From Candidatus Omnitrophota bacterium (lineage in GTDB: Bacteria > Omnitrophota > Gorgyraeia > Zapsychrales > Fredricksoniimonadaceae), in NCBI GenBank assembly GCA_023247575.1, contig JAHFGE010000032.1, forward strand, positions 1-13,028: 13,028 nt of DNA, written 5' to 3'. Positions 7,185 through 13,028 of this stretch are shown one piece after another; the stretch's first letter is position 1, and the number at the start of each line of letters is the position of its first letter. A program made the translations under genes and the position numbers. Under the pieces are notes generated by a model. It worked only from the letters and a program-made list of their open reading frames with translations. It made no database searches and was not told the DNA's origin.

Positions 7185-7242
7185 GTACGGGCACGGCATG
7201 TCCGCCTCGGCGAGCCTTCGGCGAGACGGGCCGTGTCCCTAC
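7185..7242. repeat. Palindromic element, copy B, at the Rieske/cytochrome b junction
   Basis: A 58-bp relative of the element at 3612-3675. On the minus strand it opens GTAGGGACACGGC and closes GCCGTGCCCGTAC, pairing at 11 of 13 positions, with an inner stem CCGTCTCG against CGAGGCGG. Compared with copy A, stem positions 9 and 11 differ but pairing is kept on both sides (T-A to A-T and A-T to G-C). It makes up nearly all of the 63 bases between the Rieske stop and the cytochrome b start, and its first bases contain the TAG that ends the Rieske gene. Confidence 0.8.
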
Positions 7243-7787
7243 ACGACGATCAATGATTCCGGATCAGACCACTCCCCCTTTTCCTGTTGGAACTTCTTAG
7301 TTTTATCAACGATGATTTCCCCCTGATCAGAAAGATAAATTTTAAATCTTTCTAAGGGCCGAGGAGCCGGACCTTCAAAATTAATACCTGTGGTATAAAA
7401 ACCACTGCCATGGCAGGGGCATTTAAATTTTTGATCAACTGGTAAATAATTGGGAGTGCAGCCTAAATGAGTACAGACTGTTGAAAGTGCAAAGATTTTT
7501 TCACTATCACGCACAATCCATACCCCATATTTTTCTTTAAATTGCTCGGAAACGCCTATTTCGTAGTCCTCCGGTACACCAGCGCGGAACGTCTGTACCG
7601 GCTCAAAAAGCACATTAGGAAACAGATAGCGCGCTACCATGGAACCATAGCCGGCCACCACCGCTACAAAGGCGCTCCAGCCCACCACAGACCATTTAAT
7701 AAAGGAGCGACGGTCCATGTCACCAGCAGGATTGGCTGCTGCCTTTGTGTTAGAAGTATTGGTTACGGGTGGTTTAATATCAGCCAT
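7239..7787 (-). CDS. petC: Rieske iron-sulfur protein, Tat-type
   Basis: The [2Fe-2S] subunit that takes one electron from quinol at the Qo site and hands it to the c-type cytochrome. The protein has 182 residues from the ATG at 7787. A twin-arginine motif DRRSFIK (25-31) precedes one hydrophobic helix (about 33-55), so it is a Tat-exported, membrane-anchored protein. Cluster box I is CTHLGC (105-110) and box II is CPCHGSGF (123-130). Ligands are C105, H107, C123 and H126, with a C110-C125 disulfide. Position 130 is Phe where high-potential Rieske proteins have Tyr. The start overlaps the HEAT gene stop in ATGGCTGA. An in-frame ATG at 7820 would add 11 residues lying wholly over the HEAT coding sequence and is less likely. 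Translation stops at a TAG supplied by palindromic copy B. The symbol is by analogy. Confidence 0.95.
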   Translation of the reverse strand: MADIKPPVTNTSNTKAAANPAGDMDRRSFIKWSVVGWSAFVAVVAGYGSMVARYLFPNVLFEPVQTFRAGVPEDYEIGVSEQFKEKYGVWIVRDSEKIFALSTVCTHLGCTPNYLPVDQKFKCPCHGSGFYTTGINFEGPAPRPLERFKIYLSDQGEIIVDKTKKFQQEKGEWSDPESLIVV

Positions 7788-8646
7788 GATACAAGATTTT
7801 ATGCGCCAAAGCGCGCACATTCATATTCTTATCATGAGTAAAAAGTTCTTTTAAAATGTTATTGATGTCAGAATCATGCCAATTGGCTGTTGCTGAGATA
7901 GCGACCATGATAATCCGACTCTGCTCTTGAGGACCAATCTGAGGAAATTTCTCTAAATAACGGCGATTCAACAAATTCAAAATAACCGTCTTACCTGAAG
8001 CGTCTCCCATTTTTGCCAAAGCAATCGCTGCATCCCAACTCACATTAGGTTGCGGATCATTGAGCATCCGCTTTAATGACTCAACGGTTTTGAAATCCCC
8101 AATATTTCCTAAAGCAATGACCGCAGCCAAACGCAAATGAGCATTATCATGATTAAGCACATTTAAAAGAACCGGTACAGCTTTATAGTTTTTTAGTATA
8201 CCAAGGCTGGTAATGATTGCATACAAATTCTCATCCTTTTCATTGGAGGTATTTTTAATCAAGACATCCACAAAATTTTGAATGCCGCTTCGTCCCATGG
8301 CCAAGGCCAGGTACTGGCGGACACGGTCATCATCATTTTTAGATTTTTCAAAAGCCGCTATCATAGAGTTAATGAATTGCTCATCGCGAGGCACCATGGC
8401 TGGGTTAGATAAAATGCGAGAAAGCTCGAACGCAGACTGCCAGCGCTTGGTTAACCCGCCGGTCGTAACATCTTGCAAATAATCGTTTACACTGCGTTTT
8501 TCCATAGTCAAAAGGCGTACGGAAACAAATAACAAAACGCTAAAAATAGCCAATAAAAAAGGAATAACAAAAAAAGAATGGACAATGACGCCAAACACAC
8601 TTTTTTTATCTGTATCCGCCGTTATTGTTTCAGGATCGTAAGGCAT
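7780..8646 (-). CDS. Membrane-anchored HEAT-repeat protein of the bc module
   Basis: A 288-residue protein with a short N-terminal tail, one hydrophobic helix (about residues 17-46) and then an alpha-helical repeat region. HEAT/PBS-lyase-type repeats are clearest at 108-130 (VRQYLALAMGRSG), 140-165, 170-195 (LRLAAVIALGNIGDFKTVESL) and 201-226 (VSWDAAIALAKMGDASGKTV), with a further helical pair to the end. Such repeats bind proteins and are not catalytic here. No cofactor motif is visible. The gene lies between PilZ (6-base gap, no Shine-Dalgarno) and Rieske (8-base overlap), so it is probably translated by coupling. It may be a scaffold or assembly subunit of the Rieske/cytochrome b complex. 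That role is inferred from position only. Confidence 0.85.
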   Translation of the reverse strand: MPYDPETITADTDKKSVFGVIVHSFFVIPFLLAIFSVLLFVSVRLLTMEKRSVNDYLQDVTTGGLTKRWQSAFELSRILSNPAMVPRDEQFINSMIAAFEKSKNDDDRVRQYLALAMGRSGIQNFVDVLIKNTSNEKDENLYAIITSLGILKNYKAVPVLLNVLNHDNAHLRLAAVIALGNIGDFKTVESLKRMLNDPQPNVSWDAAIALAKMGDASGKTVILNLLNRRYLEKFPQIGPQEQSRIIMVAISATANWHDSDINNILKELFTHDKNMNVRALAHKILYHG

Positions 8647-8652
8647 GTTAAT

Positions 8653-9015
8653 TTAGGAAGGATTTTTTAATAGGCTTTTAGCCGAACGGATTTTCGACCT
8701 GCGTTTTAAATCTACATATTTAATAGCCACATGGTAATAGCCGGCCTTATGATGCACTAAACGGACGATTTCTCCATAACCTTTAAAAATATCTAAGACC
8801 CCTGACATGACAACTTCCACCTCCACCCAATCACCGACCTGGTAGGCCATAGGACTCACAAACAAAAGACCGCTTAAAGACATATTTTCAGTGACTGATA
8901 TCTGCCATGGGCTCGTTACCTTGCGGCCTCTGTGTTTGACCAGGCGGTGTCTGACGGTAACAATACGCTTGGCTCGCACACTGTCACGACGTTCTTGGTT
9001 TTGTTCTAAGCTCAT
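8653..9015 (-). CDS. PilZ-domain protein, likely c-di-GMP receptor
   Basis: A stand-alone PilZ domain of 120 residues, cytosolic, without a membrane helix. Both ligand-binding signatures are present: RxxxR at residues 10-14 (RDSVR, in a run of basic residues) and NxSxxG at 44-49 (NMSLSG). The rest follows the PilZ beta-barrel pattern: LLFVSP, then YQVGDWVEVEVVM, then GYGEIVRLV, and YHVAIKYVDL near the end. It would bind c-di-GMP and relay the signal to an unknown partner. It starts 12 bases after the HD-GYP phosphodiesterase stop, so the enzyme that degrades the messenger and a receptor are made together. There is no obvious Shine-Dalgarno at the ATG. Confidence 0.9.
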   Translation of the reverse strand: MSLEQNQERRDSVRAKRIVTVRHRLVKHRGRKVTSPWQISVTENMSLSGLLFVSPMAYQVGDWVEVEVVMSGVLDIFKGYGEIVRLVHHKAGYYHVAIKYVDLKRRSKIRSAKSLLKNPS

Positions 9016-9027
9016 AGAAAAGTTATT

Positions 9028-10503
9028 TTAAGACCTCACTTCCAACGCCTCTAAAAAAACTTCCACAATGTCTTGATCTAATTCATTTTTCATAGAACGT
9101 AAGATTTGAGCAGCTTCTTTAGAAGCTAATTTAGGTCGGTAAGGCCGTTCCGTCGTCAAAGCATCATAGATATCGGTAATGGTCAGAATCCGCACCAGAG
9201 GTGAAATTTCCTCCCCCTTTAATCCATCGGGATATCCGCTGCCATCCAACTTCTCATGATGATGGCGTACAAGATCGCACAAAGGAGCTAAAGAACGAAC
9301 GGGCTTGATAATACTTTCTCCAATTTCCACATGACGGCGCATGAGAATAATCTCTTCCTGCGTCAAAGTGCCTTCTTTTTTTAAAATTTCATCAGGAATG
9401 CCTATTTTCCCCAAATCATGCATACGGGCTCCATCCCGTAATACTTTAAGTTCATTCCCATCAAGCCCTAATCGTTTCCCAATCAATAAAGCATAATCCG
9501 TTACACGATCCACGTGGCCACGTGAATACTTATCTCTGGCATCCACCGCCATCGCTAAGGCAGAAATAGTTTCGAAATACGTCTTTTCAATATCAATATT
9601 GAGCTTAGAATTTTCAAAAGCTACGGCCGTTTGAGAAGCTAAATTAAACAGAAGGTTGGTGTCCTCCTGTGAAAATTCTCCGTTGTAATCCTCACCTCTG
9701 CTTAAAGTCATAATGCCGTTAACGCGATCACGGTAAACCAAAGGAGCACAAAGCATAGATCCGGCGAAAAAAACATTTAACTTAGGGTCGTAAGGATTTT
9801 GCAAAAATATTCCTGAGACGACCTGCGGACGTTTTTCTTTAATCATTTTGGTCAATGGCGACCCTTCAAACAACTTGATAGACACAGGCTTTTGAGGATC
9901 ATAATCAACACCATAAACGGTTTTGATCATGAGCTCTGTTTTAGTATCATGAACAACCATTAACGTACCCACTTGACCATTTAAAGCGTTCGTCATGGTC
10001 TCAACGATTAATTGGAGAAAGGTATCGATATTTTCCATGTGGGAGATGCCTTCTCCCACCTTGGTCATAACGGAAATGAGATTTTTTTTAGCCAATTGAA
10101 GGCTTTGGATATTTTCTTCAAGTTGTTTGGTGATGGTGGAAAAAGAACGGCTTAAAACGGATATTTCGTTCTCTTCTTTATCAATCTCCTTAATAGTTTC
10201 CGTACTTAAAAATTTTTGAATAGTCTTGCGGTTTTCTTTGGATATTTCGATGATTTTAACAAGCATGGCACGTATGGAAGAATATCCCGTCAGAACCCCG
10301 AGAACAGTAAAGATCATCGCCGCCGTGAATCCTGCACTTGATATATCAATACGCCCAGTGTTTCGAAATTGCTCAAAAACATAATAAAGAAGCGCCATGG
10401 GGACAATGGAAGCAAGAAGAAAAAGAATGGTAAACTTACGCAAAATCGAGGCGTCTTCAAACGAGGAAATAATGATAAGTTTTTTTTCTTTACTATTGCT
10501 CAT
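9028..10503 (-). CDS. Membrane GAF/HD-GYP c-di-GMP phosphodiesterase
   Basis: A 491-residue sensor enzyme that should hydrolyse cyclic di-GMP. Two hydrophobic segments (about 24-44 and 58-76) bound a short external loop of about 15 residues. A HAMP-like and coiled-coil linker (about 80-145) follows, then a GAF domain (about 150-300). The HD-GYP domain (about 310-491) has its residues intact: H330, HDLGKIGIPDEIL from 362, H391, HHHEKLDGSGYPDG from 414, and D444. The small external loop suggests that sensing is done by the GAF domain, with an unknown ligand. The ATG lies within the end of fumC (11-base overlap) and lacks a clear Shine-Dalgarno, pointing to coupled translation. The PilZ gene follows after 12 bases. 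Confidence 0.95.
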   Translation of the reverse strand: MSNSKEKKLIIISSFEDASILRKFTILFLLASIVPMALLYYVFEQFRNTGRIDISSAGFTAAMIFTVLGVLTGYSSIRAMLVKIIEISKENRKTIQKFLSTETIKEIDKEENEISVLSRSFSTITKQLEENIQSLQLAKKNLISVMTKVGEGISHMENIDTFLQLIVETMTNALNGQVGTLMVVHDTKTELMIKTVYGVDYDPQKPVSIKLFEGSPLTKMIKEKRPQVVSGIFLQNPYDPKLNVFFAGSMLCAPLVYRDRVNGIMTLSRGEDYNGEFSQEDTNLLFNLASQTAVAFENSKLNIDIEKTYFETISALAMAVDARDKYSRGHVDRVTDYALLIGKRLGLDGNELKVLRDGARMHDLGKIGIPDEILKKEGTLTQEEIILMRRHVEIGESIIKPVRSLAPLCDLVRHHHEKLDGSGYPDGLKGEEISPLVRILTITDIYDALTTERPYRPKLASKEAAQILRSMKNELDQDIVEVFLEALEVRS

Positions 10504-11890
10504 ATTTAGGTTTGGTCATGTCCTGCGGACGGACAATTTTATCGAATTGCTCCGCAGTCAATAGACCCAATTTTACGGCTGCTTCTTTCAGAGAGGTGTT
10601 TTCCTGATAAGCTTTCTTGGCCACTTTAGCGGCATTATCATAGCCGATGTGAGGATTCAAGGCAGTAACCAGCATTAAAGAATTCCACACATGTCTTTCG
10701 ATATTGACCCGATCCGCTTCGATACCGGCCACACAATGCTGGGTGAAACTCTCACAGGCATCGGATAACAAACGAATCGAATGAAGCACATTAAAAATAA
10801 TGACGGGTTTATAGACATTAAGTTCAAAGTTTCCGCTGGCTCCAGCAACAGTCACGGTGGTGTGACTGCCGAATACTTGTACACAAACCATGGTCATGGC
10901 TTCACATTGAGTGGGGTTGACTTTACCTGGCATAATGGAAGACCCTGGTTCATTTTCGGGCAGATGCAGTTCTCCAATACCACTGCGTGGACCAGAACCC
11001 AGCCAGCGAATATCGTTGGCAATCTTCATTAAAGAAGCAGCCAAGGTATTAAGAACCCCGGAGAACTCTACTAAAGCATCATGAGCCGCCAGAGCTTCAA
11101 ATTTATTGCGGGCGGATATAAACGGTTGACCCGTCAACTGGGCAATTCTGCCAGCGGATTTAACGGCAAAATCTGGATGTGTATTTAACCCCGTGCCGAC
11201 AGCCGTGCCTCCTAACGCTAATTCATACAATCTTGGCAGCGCTCCTTCAATACGTTCCAAGCCGCCATTTAATTGCGCCACATACCCGGAGAATTCCTGG
11301 CCTAACGTCAAAGGAGTAGCATCCATCAAATGTGTGCGACCAATTTTAATGATGTCCTTAAACTCTTCGCTTTTTCTTTGGAAGGCATCTCGAAGAAGCT
11401 TAACCATGGGAATCAAACGTTGATGGATTTGCGTAACGACAGCAATATGCATGGCCGTTGGGAATGCATCATTGGAAGACTGAGACTTATTAACATCATC
11501 ATTAGGATGGATGGGCTTTTTGCTGCCTATCACACCATGGACAAGTTCAATGGCCCGGTTGGAGATAACCTCATTGGCATTCATGTTCGTCTGGGTACCA
11601 CTTCCGGTTTGCCACACAACAAGAGGAAAATGGTCATTGAGTTTTCCCTCAATGACTTCATCGCAAGCACGTACAATCAAGTCTGCTTTATCCGCCGACA
11701 GAATTCCCAATTCTGTATTGGTTAAAGCCGCCGCTTTCTTAAGGATCCCTAAGGCTCGGATCAATTCTGGAGGAAATTGATCGCCGCCGATTTTAAAATT
11801 CTCTAAGGAACGCTGAGTTTGAGCTCCCCAGTATTTATTGGCAGGAACCTGTACCTGACCCATACTGTCGGTTTCAGTACGATCATTCAT
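10493..11890 (-). CDS. fumC: Fumarate hydratase class II
   Basis: Reversibly hydrates fumarate to L-malate in the citric acid cycle; a cytosolic homotetramer without an iron-sulfur cluster. At 465 residues it has full family length. Active-site regions are all visible: GSGTQTNMNANEV (96-108), SQSSNDAFPTAMHIA (136-150), GRTHLMDATPLTLGQEFSGY (184-203, with the catalytic His 187) and the signature GSSIMPGKVNPTQCE (316-330, with the catalytic Ser loop at 317-318). The class II motif MNDRTETDSMGQVQVPANKY at the start distinguishes it from aspartase and other superfamily members moderately well. AGGAGA lies nine bases before the ATG. The gene follows the slipin gene by 21 bases and runs into the HD-GYP gene with an 11-base overlap. 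Confidence 0.96.
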   Translation of the reverse strand: MNDRTETDSMGQVQVPANKYWGAQTQRSLENFKIGGDQFPPELIRALGILKKAAALTNTELGILSADKADLIVRACDEVIEGKLNDHFPLVVWQTGSGTQTNMNANEVISNRAIELVHGVIGSKKPIHPNDDVNKSQSSNDAFPTAMHIAVVTQIHQRLIPMVKLLRDAFQRKSEEFKDIIKIGRTHLMDATPLTLGQEFSGYVAQLNGGLERIEGALPRLYELALGGTAVGTGLNTHPDFAVKSAGRIAQLTGQPFISARNKFEALAAHDALVEFSGVLNTLAASLMKIANDIRWLGSGPRSGIGELHLPENEPGSSIMPGKVNPTQCEAMTMVCVQVFGSHTTVTVAGASGNFELNVYKPVIIFNVLHSIRLLSDACESFTQHCVAGIEADRVNIERHVWNSLMLVTALNPHIGYDNAAKVAKKAYQENTSLKEAAVKLGLLTAEQFDKIVRPQDMTKPKYEQ

Positions 11891-11911
11891 GAAGCATTCT
11901 CTCCTTGATCC

Positions 11912-12673
11912 CTAATCCTGCTTCGTTTCCTTTAGTTTGATGGTACATGATCGAATCAACTCTAAGATATCAACGGGAACGGCCAACACGACCGTATTGG
12001 AGGGCGTAGGCCCAAGACCGTCGATGGTTTGAAGCGTTCTTAATTGCATGGCCCCGGGAGATTGAAACATTGTCTTGGCCGCTTCAGCCAAATTTACAGC
12101 CGCCAATCTATCTCCTTCAGCCTTAGTAATCGTCGCTCTTTTTTCCCTTTCCGCAGAAGCCTGCCGTGACATCATCTTTTTTAATTCTTCCGGCATATCC
12201 ACATCTTGAATTTTAATAGCTGTCACTTGTAAACCCCAGGACTTGGCTTCCTTTTGAGTGACTGTTTCTATCTCTTCTCCGATTTTTTGTCTTTCAGCCA
12301 GAAGATCATCAAGGCTCATACCACCGATAACGTCTCTTAAAGCAGCCTGAGCATATTGGGAAATAGCATAAACAAAGTTTTGTACCTGAATAACGGCAAT
12401 TTGAGCATCCACCACTTTAAAATACACCACACCGTTAATAGAGACAGGCACATTATCTTTGGTGATGACTTGCTGTTTGGGAATATCCTGGGTCAGAATC
12501 CTCATGTCAATGACCCGCGCGTATTCAATGACAGGAATAATTAGATTAAGCCCCGGCTGCAGTGTCCTTGAATATCGGCCCAGTTGAAAGACAACCCCTG
12601 TTTCATACTGCTGGATAATTCTGATGGCGGAAAAGAAAATAAAAACAGCGATGACAATGAAGACTAAGAACAT
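11912..12673 (-). CDS. Slipin/stomatin-like SPFH membrane protein
   Basis: A 253-residue membrane scaffold protein of the slipin type. It has one N-terminal hydrophobic helix (about 1-18), then the SPFH domain: IQQYETGVVFQLGRYSRTLQ, PGLNLIIPVIEYARVIDMR, VITKDNVPVSINGVVYFKV and LDDLLAERQKIGEEI. After this a charged helix with AEREKRATITKAEGDRLAAV leads to the C-terminal segment. Such proteins form oligomers that organise membrane domains and often influence membrane proteases. The usual partner, an NfeD-type protease, is not next to it here. The start is supported by AGGAGGG four bases upstream. It lies 13 bases after pepA and 21 before fumC, so it appears to sit in a general housekeeping operon. 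Confidence 0.94.
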   Translation of the reverse strand: MFLVFIVIAVFIFFSAIRIIQQYETGVVFQLGRYSRTLQPGLNLIIPVIEYARVIDMRILTQDIPKQQVITKDNVPVSINGVVYFKVVDAQIAVIQVQNFVYAISQYAQAALRDVIGGMSLDDLLAERQKIGEEIETVTQKEAKSWGLQVTAIKIQDVDMPEELKKMMSRQASAEREKRATITKAEGDRLAAVNLAEAAKTMFQSPGAMQLRTLQTIDGLGPTPSNTVVLAVPVDILELIRSCTIKLKETKQD

Positions 12674-12686
12674 ATTTCCCTCCTTG

Positions 12687-13028
12687 CTAATGATGCAACA
12701 AATAATGTGTCAATAAACGCACCCCAACACCGGTTGCCCCATGGCTAAAATAAAGCCGGGACTGGCCTTCCACATAGGCACTGCCGGCAATATCCAAATG
12801 CACCCAGGGCGTATCCCCTACAAATTGATGTAAGAATTCTGCCGCTGTACAAGCCCCCCCTCCACGGATAGTGCTGATGTTTTTTAAATCAGCGATGGGA
12901 GATTTAATGTATTCTTTCATTTCCGGATAAATAGGAAGACGCCAGGCACGATCATCGGTTTCTTGGGCCGAATTTAACATATCATGGGCTAATGGATCAT
13001 GATTGGAGAACAATCCGGAATAGTCGAA
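12687..13028 (-). CDS. pepA: Leucyl aminopeptidase (M17), C-terminal part, 5' end cut off
   Basis: The last 113 residues of a cytosolic M17 leucyl aminopeptidase, which removes N-terminal residues from peptides. The frame is open to the window edge, so the start and most of the catalytic domain, including the NTDAEGR-type metal-binding motif, are outside. Recognisable late motifs are GLFSNHDPLA, DDRAWRLPIYPEM, IADLKNI, GGGACTAAEFLHQFV, PWVHLDIAGSAY and the terminal GATGVGVRLLTHYL. The TTG at 13013 in this frame is an internal Leu codon, not a start. The slipin gene follows after 13 bases. Confidence 0.94.
   Translation of the reverse strand, partial: FDYSGLFSNHDPLAHDMLNSAQETDDRAWRLPIYPEMKEYIKSPIADLKNISTIRGGGACTAAEFLHQFVGDTPWVHLDIAGSAYVEGQSRLYFSHGATGVGVRLLTHYLLHH

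Noticed and set aside
7788..7820. Longer Rieske start at an upstream ATG
   Set aside because: The added residues are just the HEAT C-terminal coding sequence in another frame, with no better ribosome site; the ATG at 7787 gives a normal stop-start overlap.
11330..11725. Plus-strand open frame of 131 codons
   Set aside because: Antisense to the strongly conserved core of fumC; a shadow frame.
10493..11890. Aspartate ammonia-lyase or another fumarase/aspartase superfamily enzyme
   Set aside because: The N-terminal pattern, TNMNANEV with the GSGTQ loop, and overall similarity fit class II fumarase better; a tree would settle any doubt.
12674..12686. A promoter between pepA and the slipin gene
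   Set aside because: Only 13 bases separate the genes and they are occupied by the slipin Shine-Dalgarno; no -35/-10 pair fits in the gap.

Overview
The window carries thirteen protein genes, all on the minus strand, packed almost end to end, so transcription runs from base 13028 towards base 1. Twelve junctions are overlaps or gaps of under 90 bases. I see no tRNA, rRNA, CRISPR array, transposase or phage gene. Base composition is moderately low in GC. The sequence looks like a free-living Gram-negative bacterium, probably from a little-cultivated lineage. An Omnitrophota/PVC-type candidate phylum is my guess from the gene mix and the dispersed palindromes; I hold it loosely.

In transcription order the layout is as follows. 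First come the 3' end of a leucyl aminopeptidase (pepA), a slipin/stomatin-like SPFH protein and class II fumarase (fumC). Next is a c-di-GMP pair: a membrane HD-GYP phosphodiesterase and a PilZ protein. The core is a quinol:cytochrome c oxidoreductase module made of a membrane-anchored HEAT-repeat protein, a Tat-type Rieske protein, a four-helix b6-like cytochrome b, an extended subunit-IV-like cytochrome b C-terminal half, and a 986-residue membrane-anchored octaheme cytochrome c. Two unrecognised membrane proteins follow, one polytopic and one with two zinc ribbons. Last is pyruvate kinase (pyk), cut off by the window edge.

The respiratory module is the most interesting part. Its cytochrome b is split as in b6f complexes, has b6-type 14/15 histidine spacing, and has a Cys aligned with the heme c_i Cys of cytochrome b6. 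The Qo motif is APWY instead of PEWY, and the Rieske cluster-binding box has Phe where high-potential Rieske proteins have Tyr. In place of cytochrome c1 or f there is a giant octaheme c protein with a long N-terminal coiled coil. Together these suggest a low-potential (menaquinol-type) Rieske/cytochrome b complex with a built-in multiheme electron wire; that is inference.

Three palindromic elements decorate this module. Two are related copies of about 60 bp: one lies in frame inside the octaheme gene, the other forms the Rieske/cytochrome b junction and supplies the Rieske stop codon. A third, unrelated 74-bp double-hairpin element fills the gap between the subunit-IV-like gene and the octaheme gene. 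A further hairpin just upstream of pyk covers its Shine-Dalgarno sequence.
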